DNA from: Prinia subflava
Taxonomy: Eukaryota; Chordata; Aves; Passeriformes; Cisticolidae
Direction: 5' to 3'
Assembly (NCBI RefSeq): GCF_021018805.1
Contig: NC_086283.1
Location: 61,334,182-61,398,181, forward strand
Length of the DNA stretch: 64,000 bases
In this document: positions 47,230-59,546 of the stretch, piece by piece
Layout: every line of letters starts with the position of its first letter
How positions within the stretch are numbered: the first letter of the stretch is position 1
The notes under the pieces: generated by a model
The model's database searches: none
The model's input: the letters and a program-made list of their open reading frames with translations, nothing else
Told to the model about the DNA's origin: nothing
Translations under genes and position numbers: made by a program

Positions 47230-48347
47230 ACATGGCATGACAGTGTGCACAACGGAAGGAAGAGTGATTCTCCTGGATCGTGAAGTGAGCTCACCTGGTG
47301 GATTTCCTTACTCACATAGCAAAGACCCAGCTAGGGTTCCTACATGGTTGAAAGCCATTGCTAGAAGGAGTGTGTTGACCCAGATGGATCTCCCTCACAT
47401 TTATGCAACTGCCCAGGTTTCTAGTCACAGGCAGTGTTTGAGCTTTTGTACTGGAAGGAGCAGAGACCTAGGGGCAGCATGCAGAGCTGTGAGTGCAATG
47501 GACAACCCAGCTGTACTGCACCCATACCACTTCACATGGTATTGATAACAAACAGGAGGAGCTTGAAACAGTTGTGCAGGAAAGTTACGATTTATTTGCT
47601 GTTGCAGAAAAATGGTAGGATGACTCTCATGACTGGAGTGCTGCCATGATGGTCATAAGCTCTTCAGAAGGGACAGGCGGGCCAGCAGAGGTGGCTCTGT
47701 ACCTCAGGGAGGGTTTTGACTCCGCAGAGCTCAAGGGCAGTGATGATAAGGTTTTGGGTGCCTGTGGGTAAGGATCAGGGAAGGGCCAACAAGACAATCT
47801 GATCGACCTGATCTTTTATACCAGGTGACTCACCTAGTGGATGAAGTAAAGGCTGTGGATGTAGTCTACCAGGACTTCAGAAAAGCCTTTGACACCATCT
47901 CCCATGGCATGGGAAGATTTCAGCCTGTGTATTTTTGCTGGGTTAAAAAATGGCTGGCTAGAACCAGAGAATGGAGGTGAATGGTGTCACATCCTGTTGG
48001 TGCCCAGACAGTAAGAATGTCCTTGGGCTCAATACTGGGGCCAGTCCTGTTCCATATCTTTATTGGTGGTCTGGATTGGGATGATCAGTAAGTTCAGAGA
48101 TGATATCTAGATGAGTGGGAGTGTTGACCTGCTGGAGGGCAGGAAGGCTCTGCTGAGGGATCTGGACAGGCTGGATCAATGGGCCAAAGGTGTGAGGTTT
48201 GACAAGGCCAAGGATTCTGCACTTGGGTCACTACAACCCCGTACAGTGCTGCAGGCTGGGGACTGACTGACTGGAAAGTTGTCCAATGGAAGAAGACCTC
48301 CTAAGGCCAACAGCACCCAAACATAAGCCAGGACTGTTCAGGTAAGG
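47230..48347 (+). mobile_element. CR1: Long CR1 LINE, part 1 (endonuclease to reverse transcriptase), dead
   Basis: The longest CR1 here. It covers sequence before the endonuclease ('agccattgctagaaggagtg', 'cttcacatggtattgataac'), an endonuclease-like stretch near 47600 (reading MTLMTGVLP in one frame where the intact family has a tryptophan-rich motif), then the RT. Near 47850 it reads DEVKAVDVVYQDFRKAFDTISHG, the conserved SKAFDT-type motif of CR1 RT. At 48030-48070 is the 'tactggggccagtcctgttc' block that normally leads to the catalytic box, here disrupted. Frameshifts and stops are many. It is interrupted at 48348 by an LTR with a 5-bp TSD. Confidence 0.9.
48343..48347. repeat. 5-bp TSD (left) of LTR 48348-49077
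   Basis: TAAGG, repeated exactly at 49078-49082. Confidence 0.85.
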
Positions 48348-49077
48348 TGTCTTAGGGTGATTTTATGATGCTTGTATCCCCAGTCGTCTGTTCTGTTTGG
48401 GTTGGATATGATGTTCTGTACCTTTAAGACTGATTCTGAGGGCGAAGCAGGGAGAGGAAGAAGCACCGAGATTGTTTTGAGAACAACTCTCCTCTGCATT
48501 CCTCCTCCTGACTGTGGTTCATCTGAAACATGGACAGACAGCGGGACAGAGATCTGCAATCTGCTTTGCTCTTAGTTAGATTTAGCTAGCTGAGGCAGAG
48601 AAGCTCCGTGGACTGTTGGGGTTTTTTTGGGGGTGTTTTTTTTGGTTTTTTTTTTTGTTTTTTGTTTTTTGTTTTTTGTTTGTTTGTGTTTTTTTGCTTT
48701 TTCTTGGGACTGTTTAAACCTGTCCTGGACTGAAAAACCCGGAGAGACACTGGGAGCTCACACCCATCAGGGCCCAGGATGGCATTCCCAGAGCCAGAGG
48801 AACTGATAAGAGACTGAGTGAGCCGAGCTACACCCATGGCAAGGACTTTTCTCAGTTTTGCCATCTCCAGTCTCTTCGGCATGGCGAGAGGTTTTATTGT
48901 TCCATATTATTCATTCTTTATGCTTGTGTGCACTTTGTTTGTTGAATAAATAGATTTTTCCATTTTTCTCTGAAGAAGTTCTTTCCCGGACTGGTTGTGT
49001 GACTGGCCATTTGGATTTGCTTTTCCAGAGGAACCTCATTCAGAGGTTTCCTCCCAAATTTTCCCTAAACGAGGACA
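48348..49077 (+). mobile_element. Complete solo LTR, 730 bp, inside CR1
   Basis: Begins TGTCTTAGGGTGATTTTATG and ends AACGAGGACA, with the exact 5-bp TSD TAAGG and CR1 sequence on both sides. AATAAA is at 48945-48950, followed by about 127 bp of U5. A T/G-only tract lies at about 48619-48690. The 5-bp duplication suits ERVL-like elements. It has no internal region, so it is a solo LTR. Confidence 0.92.
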
Positions 49078-49283
49078 TAAGGCCAGTGGTATCTGGGCCT
49101 GTATCAGGAGCACTATGGCCAGCAGGACCAGGGAAGAGGTTCTCTTTCTGTTCTTACCAATGTTGTGACTGAACCTTTAGAAAGTCCTATGAGTGGCTGA
49201 ACGAGCTGGGAGTGTTTATTATGGAGAAAAAGAGGCTTGGGAGTGACTTTATCACTCTCTATGGCTACTTGAAAGGAGGTTGC
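49078..49283 (+). mobile_element. CR1: Long CR1 LINE, part 2 (between the two LTRs)
   Basis: Continues part 1: 'taaggccagtggtatctggg', 'ctgtatcaggagcactatggccagcagg', 'ggagaaaaagaggcttggga' and 'ctacttgaaaggaggttgc'. TSD copies are at both borders (TAAGG at 49078-49082, GGTTGC at 49278-49283). Confidence 0.92.
49278..49283. repeat. 6-bp TSD (left) of LTR 49284-49837
   Basis: GGTTGC, repeated exactly at 49838-49843. The longer shared string GGAGGTTGC includes the LTR's last three bases. Confidence 0.88.
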
Positions 49284-49837
49284 TGTGGCAGTGTGTTAAT
49301 TTAATCGGTTAGGCTTTCTATACTTTTGTACTTGTTGGGTTCCCTGTACCCCACCCCTCGATTGTTCCTTTGTCTAACTCACATGACTCCGGCACCTGCC
49401 ATGTGGCACATGGTTAGCTGCCTGTCATTTCTCACGCCTTTGTAAATCCCTCCTATTTTTCCCCTGATTAGTCCAAGTGATGTTCTATTACACCTGTATC
49501 CCCTGGCAACCTGCCCCGGTTGGCTGGCAGTGGCTGGCCACCCCCTTTGTCCCCCCTCCAAATCCTTCGGACAAAAACCCCCCGCACCCCTCTCCCCCCG
49601 AGCAGTTTCGGGCTGAGGAGGTGTTTGCAATAAACCCTCTGTTCGTCTGAAATTGTTTCCTCCTTTCTTTCCACTGCCTGTGGAATCTCCATCGCTCGCA
49701 TAAGCCTCTGCCAGGCAAAGAACCCACAGGAGTCAGTACTGCTTGTGTTGCTCGCACACTGACCCCCTACCACCCTGTCGCTGTGTCTGGGCCAGCGGCG
49801 ACAGAGCCCGTTGGCTCTCTGTGAGCACACCGACGGA
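49284..49837 (+). mobile_element. Complete solo LTR, 554 bp, inside CR1
   Basis: Begins TGTGGCAGTG and ends CACCGACGGA, with the exact 6-bp TSD GGTTGC and CR1 on both sides. AATAAA is at 49629-49634, 345 bp from the start, the same offset as in its sister at 42874-43427. The end is GA rather than the usual CA. The 6-bp duplication fits class II (ERVK-type). The antisense frames at 49379-49872 are by-products. Confidence 0.94.
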
Positions 49838-50140
49838 GGTTGCAGCAAAATGAGGATGTCTTTTAGAGGCAAGCAATGGCAGGAGGAAAGAAGATGGTCT
49901 TAGATTGCACCAAGGGAAGTTCAGGTTGGACAACAGGAAGAATTTCTTCACTGAAAGGGTTGTTAAGCTTGGGAAGAGGGTGCACAGAGACTGTGGTAGA
50001 GCGACTGTCATTGGAAGTGTTCACTAGATGACTAGACATGGCATTTAAAGTTACGGTTTTGTTGATACGCTAGTCTTTGGTCAAAAGTTGAACTTGATTA
50101 TCTTGGATGTTTTTTCCAACCTAAATAATCCTATGATTCA
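49838..50140 (+). mobile_element. CR1: Long CR1 LINE, part 3 (3' end)
   Basis: Continues 'ggttgcagcaaaatgaggatg', 'atggtcttagattgcaccaaggg', 'ggaagaatttcttcactgaaaggg', and ends at 'ataatcctatgattcaatc', the CR1 terminus. Confidence 0.92.
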
Positions 50141-50221
50141 ATCTTGCCTCTGAGGAAAGTAAGGATACTTCTCTGACACTTGCCCATAATAACTATTTCT
50201 CATTACTTATTTTTCAATATT

Positions 50222-51590
50222 TATCATGGGTTAACATAGCTTGGTTTTTTTTCCTGTAAGGACCTTGGAGTTGTTTTGGAAAAGACAGGGACCTATTTGA
50301 AGTCAATTCTTAGATATGGACATATTGTTTAACCACTGAGGAAGCTGGGTGTGACTTTAGGAATACACATATAAAGCCCTGACTGTGTCCGAGCTGGCCT
50401 TTTTCCTTCTGGCCTTGGAGGAGGTAAGAAGGCAGCCCAGGTCCCCCCTTGTGGAGCGGGGGCCGGGATGGCCCAGCCTGCTCTGGCCAGGCCTTTTATG
50501 GGAAGCCTGGCCTGGTGACTCCTGGGCAGAGAAAAAGGGAGGGAGGGGGAAAAGCTCAACCGCGAGAGAGATAATGGAGCTGAGATCCTGACTGCTGAGA
50601 TTCCTTACCACCCTTTCCCTGGACCTCTCTCATCTCTCAGATTAGAGTTCTACCACCCCCATCAGTGAGCCAAAGCCCAAGAGCAAGAGAAACTGAGAGA
50701 GACCTGGGCAAGATGTTAACTCCTTCCTTGCAGAAATGAAACTTCCAAAGCCTTAACCCTTCTTTAAGTGAGAGAAGATGCCAAAATCAGGACATGTAAA
50801 AGGACACTATGAAGATAACAAAGTCAGTGAAGGAAGAGTTACCCCTTAGATGGAAGAGAGGAGAAGACACCTAGGCTGAAAGTCTTCTGTGAGCCTTGGT
50901 AACAGACTGTAATGTGCTAGAATATCCCTTTAAGCCATGGGTAAAATATGCATTTTGGGGAGATGATTATTCAGATTTGTGGATTTGAGCAAAAGTATCT
51001 GTGACTGACTGAGTGAATATTGAACTAGTAGCTGTGATCCTAAGATCCCATGAAATGTTTGAACAGAGAGATAAGAAGCCTTCTTCATCAGTGAAGAAGT
51101 GAAAAGAAATCTCTGTTTCATGAGTTGAAGAAAATCCTTTGCCTTTGCAGCTGCTTATCTTTAAAATGACACCCCAAAGCATTCATGACCCATATGCAGC
51201 TCAGGGAAGCTGCCCACGGGAGGGACATCACAAAAGGGCTGTTTTTGTGACAGTTAAAACCAACAAGAGAACTGTTCTAGGTTGTCAGTGAGGGGAATTC
51301 TGTGTTAAATGAAAGAGACTTTTCTCTCCAAATGAACTGATGAAAGAGTATTTTATAGGTGGTAACTGACTAAGAGTTCTAAGTTTTGTCTTTTTATGTT
51401 GTTAGTGGAAAGTGGAACACTTGTGGGTGGACGAGGAGTGTTCTGAAAGTTTCATTTTGATTCTCATTTTCTTTCTCTTTTAGTGTGTGCTAATAAATCT
51501 ACCTTTATACCTTAAAGTCTGGGCCTGCTTTGCTTGTCTCCTGATCCTATCTCACAGAGGAAAGAAGAGTAAACACTCAACCACACAAAT
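50222..51590 (+). mobile_element. LTR of about 1.37 kb, same broad family as 25372-26739
   Basis: Starts at TATCATGGGTTAAC, apparently a mutated TGTC start. It has TATA box TATAAAG at 50370-50376 and polyadenylation signal AATAAA at 51492-51497. Shared with the minus-strand LTR at 25372: the size (about 1,366 against 1,368 bp), the position of the promoter region, and a late block of the type 'ttgctt/gctctg..tcctgatc..atc.cacagagg'. It ends near CCACACA. 'ttggtgcactagtcggga' follows, which resembles a primer-binding/leader start, so a scrap of internal region may remain to about 51611. No TSD was found; a 3' truncation is likely. Confidence 0.65.
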
Positions 51591-52984
51591 TGGTGCACTA
51601 GTCGGGAACAAAATTGGTAAATGTGAAACCACTACATTGTTGTATCTTTTTTAAATGTATTTCTAATTGTGACTCTGATTTGAGCTATCCACAAATTAAA
51701 TATTTGTCACTTTTATCTGCTTTTCTTTATTTTAATTTTAGGAAATGACTAATTATATTTTGGCATATCCTTGTGCAATTATTTTCTAGAGTTTGTTACT
51801 CTACATTCTTGCAGTCCATCATGTCTTACTGAATAAAAGGGCCGTAGTTTTCACCAGAAAGTCTCTACATTTAGGAGACCAGATGCTACAGTTTAATTAA
51901 AAACAAAGTTCCAAAAACATTTTAATCTGCAGCTACACCAGTACAGCCTACTCTTTACAGAGTCATGCCACAAATTAGCAAATTAGGATTCTGTGCATGT
52001 TCTTTCCTATTGATATTGATGATGCATCAGATATTTAAACAATCATCAAGAGTGTAACAGATGCACAGTTCCTATTCTAACGGTGAAGGTGTGACATAAA
52101 AATAACAAGCTGTCCAGTTTTATACCTCTGCAAAAGGAAATTCCTTATTATTTCCTTTGATAAAATTGTGGAATTGATAGTTCACAGGAGATGGTCTTTT
52201 TTTGTTTTCCTTTTTTTTTTTTTTTTTTGCTTTTTTCCATTCTTCCCAGAATACTTCTATTGTCTCGTCTATATACCTAATTCTTATCTTTTCCTGTTAT
52301 GAATTGACATTTATTTATTTTCCTCTTAATTCACATGGCAGTCACACTAACAAAGATATCATCTTTGTTTTGAAGCTTTTTTCCCACTCTTGTTTTCCTG
52401 TGGACACCTGGATATCAAACTGAAATGCAAGTTGCCTCCTACTACTAATGTAACAAAAACATGATAGTAAGGATATAATATTAGGGAAGGAAATGCAGGG
52501 AATTAAACATATTTTCCTTAAAACACCCAGTCATAGGGAGGTCATGTTGCAAAATTAACTTTTTCTTGTTTAAACACAGAGCGAACATTACATTCAAAAA
52601 CTAAAATGAACTTTGGAGTCAGCTGAGTATTATTCCAGAATAGTTGTCCTTACTTTTATTGCATGTCATTGAAATTTGGTGTAAATATACATATATACAT
52701 ATGCATATGCATATACATATTATTAAACATTCTGAATTGTTCATGAGATCAGAACTTTCTCGGCTTGATGTGGAGATCCCCCTCATACAGAGCACTCAGC
52801 TACACTTTAGAGAATCCCCACCAGGAAACTTATACATCATCATTATTCAAACCTTTAATTAAAACATGTTTTAGCCTTTGCAACATCCACTTCTACCAAT
52901 GTGGATGGCCAGTAACAGATTGCTACCTATTGTACCAAATATGCTATTATTTTCACTCCTCCTTCATTAATTTGTGTCTACAGA

Positions 52985-53235
52985 GCTGTTTCTCACATGT
53001 TTCTTACTCCTCCTTTCCGTGCTGCTGTGCAGCCCTTTTTGCCCTTTCTTAAACTTACTTTTGCAGTCACCAGCAGTGCGACTGGTAGGTCCAGCTGTGT
53101 CCTGTGGTGTGTCTGTTCTGGAACCTTGTTAGAACCACCAGGAACTGGCTTTGTCCAACATATTTAGCTCTTGGCCTCTCCTCACAGAGTCAAGCCCTGC
53201 AGCCCTTATGCTGCCAAGACTTTGGCACCAATATC
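52985..53235. mobile_element. Unclassified GC-richer repeat-like block
   Basis: About 250 bp whose composition and texture (for example 'cagtgcgactggtaggtccagctg' and 'gaaccaccaggaactggc') resemble decayed LTR sequence. No termini or TSD were seen and the family is not recognised. Confidence 0.25.
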
Positions 53236-56062
53236 CATTACAGAATAACTGGCCACACAAAATAAATATAAAAAAATAGTAGAAAATTAATGGTCATAAT
53301 TTTTAAAAATAGGGATACCACGGCAAGCTTTCTTACTTTTATATTAAAAAAATAATATATCATGCTGTTAGGAAGATGGCAGTATAATTTTTAGGATTAA
53401 TAGTGACTAGAATAGCTAAAATACCAAAATATCAAACAGCAGGTAAGCAGTATTTTTCACTATGCAACATTTAGATTTAAAAAAAAAACCCCAGAAAATT
53501 AGGATAGCATTTCACAAATTGACAAAAAGTTTTATTAATTGCCAAAGACTGCTTAGAAGTCTTGGCAATGCTTTCCTTTTCATTTATGCCAGAGCTGATG
53601 CAAGCTGCCACTGCAGGAGAGGATGCCACTGTCAGTGAAGGCAAGTATACTGAATAGTTTACTGCCACCTTAGGCAGTGTGGAGTTCATCCCATTCTTGT
53701 TTGTTAAATAATTTAATACAATCTTGTAGAAGTCAACTGACTGCAAATAGCATGGTTTTCCTTATTCTTCCATTCCCTTTAAATGGGTGTACTTGTACCT
53801 CTCAAACTTCCCAAATAATTAAATTTCTTTACATCTCCAATCCAAGTACATAACATTTATAACACAGATTTTAGTACTAAAGGTACATAGGAAATAGTCC
53901 TGAAACACCCAAGAAAGACTCAAGTTCTTGTGCATTGGGACATGCTTTAGCTGTTTTCATTTATTGTAATATATGGAAATGATCTAGACTAATGTACTTA
54001 AGAAATCTTTTCTTACTTGGGAGGAAGATTTTGTAGCAGGTATGATTTTCATACTGTTACACCTGGACAGTGCATTTGCTGTGAATCAGAGAAAAGTATG
54101 AAAATACTTTTTCTTGTTTGATTTCATAAGGCTTTGAAGGAATAAGGTTCTATATTTTTTTCCCTGATCATTCCTTATGAACTAGTTCCAAATGCCTGCT
54201 TACAATCTGAAGAATATGAGTTCTGTGAGTCCACCCCCAAGCTATGCCACGTGAGAATGGAAGGCATATTCACCTTTTTTTTCCTCAAGATCTTTCTCAT
54301 TTACCTTTTTTAAAAAAAAATTAAAAAAAAATATATATTGTCTTAATTTCAGCAATGCTATAACATAGATATATAGGTTGCAGGTAGCACAGTAAAATTT
54401 GGCCAGCTGTTTTCTACCATACACACCAACATATATACCGTTGAGAAGGGGGAAGAAATTAATGGAGAGAAATAACTGATAACTTCTCTCAGATATGGAT
54501 ACACTCTTTGTCTAATAAGGTCAAACTCATTCATGAGCCAAAGCTTAATATATAGAACTCTGACTCCAGCAATACCCTTTAATTTCTTTTAATTGGAAGC
54601 AGCTCATAAGAATCTATAGATTTGCCCTTATCAACCAGGACTCTGTTGGAAAAGTTCCCAACAGAGACAAGGAGAAATGAAAAGTTCTCACTGCATTCTG
54701 TTGCTCTGCCAGCACACAAAAATTGAGGCAAAATCTGTTCTTTTCAATGAAATTTCAAATCAGCCCAGTAGTGTGGTTTTGAGAGCAAAGCTTAGTATGC
54801 CTCTCCACCTGTTCACAGTGAACACTCAGGATAGATTTGCTAATGCAAACAGTGGGCAAGGAGTGAAAAAATCTGACTCTATAAGTCCCGAAAATTCCAA
54901 TCATCTTTGAAAGAAAACATTTCAGTTTACTTGTCAAAATGATACATTCTGCTATGCTTATGAGTGTTAAATACCAGCTGGACTCCACAGGGAGACTTAA
55001 TTTTATGACATTTATTAGTTCACTTATTATCTTTTATCTTTGATGAATGTCATTGAGCCTTATAAAGAAAAGGAAAGTGAAAGCATTGAGTCTAAAGATG
55101 AGGAACAGGTTTACATTTTCAACAAAAAAGCTATTCATTAAAAAAATCTGCCCCCCTGGTCCTTTGGGTTTAGTCAGAGCAAGAGGAGATAAATACTCTC
55201 AGCCTAAAGAGTTAGTAAAAGAGAAAGTCAGCTGAACCATATGCATACGGCATAAACTAGTATTTTTTAATCCATCTGCCTTATTTTTCTGCTCTATCCA
55301 GAGATTAAGGCATATACTTATCCTACATTAAGTATCCTAAAGGAGAAATTGCAAGTAGCTATCTTTTTCTTAAGCACTGTAGATTTCTTTTTCTAATTAC
55401 TTAAATAATTAAGAATTTGTGACAGTTATGTTCCAAATTAATGGCAAAGAAATGAGCTGTAACACACAGAATGCTCTGTTCCATTGCTTACAGCATGATT
55501 TGGGAGTATTATTTGTATTATGGTTATGCTCATTTCCTCAAATAGCGCTAGTGTGACTGGGTGTAATGATAATTAAAAAGTGAAGAAGCTTACCTATTTG
55601 CTTCATCTGAGAAGCAAAGGGACTCTAAATTGCCCTGCTCAGACGTCGGTATACCTAATTTCCTAGCACGTGATGGTGAGACACTGCATGCCCCTAGCAG
55701 GATTGATCTTAATATAAACCGTGTTTCTGGAACAAGACTAAATACATTGTATAAGACAAACAAGAAAGAAATGAATCTGATTCTTTTTTATAATTATTTG
55801 GGTTTAGAATTTTTTTTTGAAAGAGTTAAAAGAACAGTTGCTTGAAAGATGTGGCTGGCACTTTAAAATCCTTACGTATTTTGCCTTTTCTTTGGTGGAA
55901 AGAACTTAGAATGAAACCAATTCCTGCAAAAGCGTCTTTACCATTGTCTGAATGAAGCATACCTTCTCGTCAGATGTTAAAGATAGATATCCATACTGGT
56001 TGTTTTGGGGATGGTGGAACAAGAAAGGAAGCAGAGTCCTCTATTGGAAGATACATATATTA

Positions 56063-56087
56063 CTAGACCACTTCCTCAGTGGTCTAG
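56063..56087. other. Perfect 10-bp inverted repeat
   Basis: CTAGACCACT at 56063-56072 and its complement AGTGGTCTAG at 56078-56087, with a 5-base loop TCCTC. Function is unknown. Confidence 0.85.
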
Positions 56088-58234
56088 GAATGTTTTCTTC
56101 CCCTTGCTGAAGTGAAAGAGGAAATTTATGAAGTCAGCACCTATCAATCATTCTAAATATTAAATCTGTCAAAAAGAAAGCTTATGTAATGATTTTAAAA
56201 AAAAAAAATTTAGAAGTGCTAGACACTAATCACATGACCATAAGCAAATACCTTCAAAATGAGGATGAGCTGTCAACTACTAAAAAAAAAGTGATATATT
56301 AGTGGAGAAATGTTACAGACTAAGACAGACATTTTTGTCATTTACTGCTATACAGCTGGAAAGCAATTAATGAAGATGAATTCACAGCCCTTGAATTTCA
56401 GGAATACTTCTGTTTTCTTCTGTCAGAATGAAAATTTAAGTTTCGTTGGAGACTTTAATGAGTTGTGATATCATAAGAAGCATCCTATCCAAGCAGAATG
56501 TAAAATTCTTTATACAGTTAAATACAGGTTGCACGTGGAAGTGTCAGTCTGGGAAATCACCAGCAACATGAAACATAAAAGGTGAGGACCGGACAACGGC
56601 GTTATCAAGGATCAATGGCTCTTGGAACTAATGGCCAAATACTTACTTTCATGATGAGAAATAACAGAAAATTCATGTCTCAAAAGGTCACACCTAGTTG
56701 GCAAAGTCAAAAAATTTCAGAAGAGTCAAGGATCTTGGTGGAAAGAAAAAATTGTTCTTGTATAATTTGGTATACTGACCCTAGCTCTTATTTGCACTGA
56801 AGGCCCCTTACGACGTATTTATGCTTTAGTCTACATCACACTTTCAGGCTAGTGAAGACAGAATTCATCCCAGAATGTTTACATAATTCCTTGGATTTTG
56901 ACAACTTAATTGTCTTTGTCTTGTGCTTGTACTGTAAACTTTCTTCCACTGGGAAAAAAACCAAAATCTACTTTTGACCTCAAGATAAAGATTTGAGAAG
57001 AGCTAATTGCTTTAATCCATCTCAAACCAGCAGATTACATGTAAGGGTTAATATTGCTGTTGGAGCTCTCAGCAGTAGCTTCATCTACTCATCACACCTA
57101 TTAATCTTATTGGAAATATATTATCCTAGCTTTTCCTAGCATAATACATTTTTACAGTTTCTAGTAAATTCTTTTTATTCACATTAAGTCTTCCAGCACT
57201 TTTATTCTCTTAGGAGAAAAATGAAAGTTAAGTGTATTCTGAGTGAGGGTCTTGATGGTGGAGACAAGGTGGTTTAGTTTTGGGTATTTTATTTCATATC
57301 TATAATTTAATTAGAAGAACATTTTCATTTATAAATTCATCAAGCTTGACTTTTCAGAAGCTCAGTATTCATATACAAACATAAATTCATCCTTACACAG
57401 GAAAAAACCCAAACACTTATTTTTCTTCATACCAGAGGATAAAGTAATTTTCAATATACTTGGGAAGAAATGCAAAATTGTGATCAGCCTTCCAACACAT
57501 CAACATCTGATTTACAGGAAAATATCTTCTTGTCTGCTCTGGTTTAGTAAAGCTTTTTCTATTTTGTACCTCTGCAAGCACTGCTGAGGATTAGCACAAA
57601 GAGATTAAATTAAAAAAAAAACAACAACACAACACTAAAACAACCAACCCTAATATAATTAATAAATAGTCCTTCCATGAAAAAAATTGCAAACTCAAAA
57701 CAAAACAGAACAAAACTAAAGCTTCATTGTTCCTGAAGAAAGTAGGAAGAGAAGATGGGGTCTCAACTCACTACTATCGGCTGAGGTACAGAACATTACT
57801 TCCTGTATCTCCAGTTAATCACCAGAGCCAAAACAACAGCACTCCCCAGTATTGAGGCTACACATCCATGTCACAAGTTAGAGAATTCAAAAGTTGTGCT
57901 GAAAAATGTCAAGGCTTTTTTTTTTTTTGTTTGGAACACAGAATTATCAGTTAATAGAATGGCTGAAGTCCTGTAGAGCATGGTCTTTTGGAAAGGGCTG
58001 AATGCTGATGGTTATGTGGTGTCCATCCAACATATATCTCGGCGCACAATTCTCAAGTGAAAATGGATTTATATTCTTCAAATAAATACAAAGCTTGCAT
58101 TGCAATTTCTAAGATATAACACAATGACCTTCCCACCCCATAAACCCCCAAAACCCCAAAGAAGCACACCAAAATCAACAAAACCACCAAAACTAAAGCT
58201 CTAAGCAGAACATGGCTTCTCTGTTTATGATAGT

Positions 58235-58262
58235 AAGTAAATTTAGTAATTTAAATTTACTT
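58235..58262. other. 10-bp inverted repeat
   Basis: AAGTAAATTT at 58235-58244 and AAATTTACTT at 58253-58262, with an 8-base loop. It is AT-rich, so it could be chance. Confidence 0.6.
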
Positions 58263-59546
58263 CAGACCCTAGACTTTGATTGATGGCTTCCAGTAGAAAG
58301 GAAATGATTGACAGCAGTGTCACTGCTAACAGAAGCATTTAAAAACAAACAAGGAAGAGTTAGGAAAGATGTCAAGAGCATAATCTCCAGGGTAACAGTT
58401 TGATTATTTATGCTGGAGACAAAATAATGTCACAGATTCACCTTTCATTATAAGAGTGAGCAGTGCTGAGATATGAGAATGAAAAAACTAAAAGCAAGCT
58501 GCATATTAAGGCCTTTCAATTGTGTTAGTAAAATCTCAGAATTTTTTTAAATGACTGCAAACTGCCACCATCCCTGTTTCAACTGCCACCACCGCTTTTC
58601 CTTGGACATTCTATTAACATTTATGACAGCATGCCAGATAATGAGAGATTTGTGTTTATCATTCCAGCCTAAGAGTAATAAATTTTTTAGCAGTCATATT
58701 TCTTATATATTTCCACATTTTGACCCTGGAAGATAATAATTAAGTAATTGGACTTAATCAGAAAATTTGGAAGTTCAGAAGAGATAAAGCTCCAATAACT
58801 ATTCTATATCTATTTTAGGAGCATTGCCATTTCAAGTTGAAATTAATTTGTATCTAAAAAGACTGTTCAGATCTTGTTTTATGCCCCTCACATTAAATAT
58901 TAACTGTTTTCTGCAGCCAAACTAAATCTAGAGAAAAAATAACAAAAACATTCTGTGAATTACTTATGTGTAACTTCATATATTACCCCCAGATATATGA
59001 CAGTATTTTTTTAAAAAAAAAGTGTTAAAACTTTTAAAGAGAGAATTTTGATTTTGTTGGATGGTTTTTTGGTTGCTTTTTTTTTTTTTAAGTTTTCTTT
59101 TTTTGGTAGATATCTCTTGAAAGTAAGATCTTTTGTATTTAGGTTACATGCTTGGTTATATTTCAAATTTTCTTTTTCTTTTCAAAAACTCACTAACTCA
59201 TTTAACAAATTGTCCAATTGAAATGTGAAAATCCACCTCATTTAGGCCTTTCATTTAAATACCGTTGACAAATACCTGTTATTTAATATTTGCATCTTTC
59301 ACTGTTCTATATCTATATTGATTTATTCCTGTCAATATTATTTTAATTTAGTGCCCTCTAGTTCCTAAAAGGTCAATGATCCTCTATCAATGGGTTGGTA
59401 TTAAGAATTTTAATGATAGTTGACATAACACCTAAAATGTTGTGGAAATAATAATAAAAAAGCTTAATTATCTGCCTTATGTTATCATTGCACATTTAGA
59501 CATTTGAATGTTCTAAATAGCTGAACCTTGTTTCAAGATTTCATTT

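Larger units (their letters stand above)
51591..59546. other. Mostly unique AT-rich DNA, no gene seen
   Basis: Contains a T-rich run at about 52198-52229, an unclassified block at 52985-53235, a short poly(T) at about 57918-57930, and hairpins at 56063-56087 and 58235-58262. No exon or RNA gene is recognised. Open frames are short and mostly AT-driven. Confidence 0.55.

Noticed and set aside
42874..49837. The two 554-bp LTRs as the ends of one provirus
   Set aside because: They are in opposite orientation, each has its own TSD, and the DNA between them is CR1, another LTR and unique sequence rather than retroviral genes.
49379..49872. Conserved ORF family shared with 42984-43332
   Set aside because: The similarity arises because both are antisense readings of the same LTR family.
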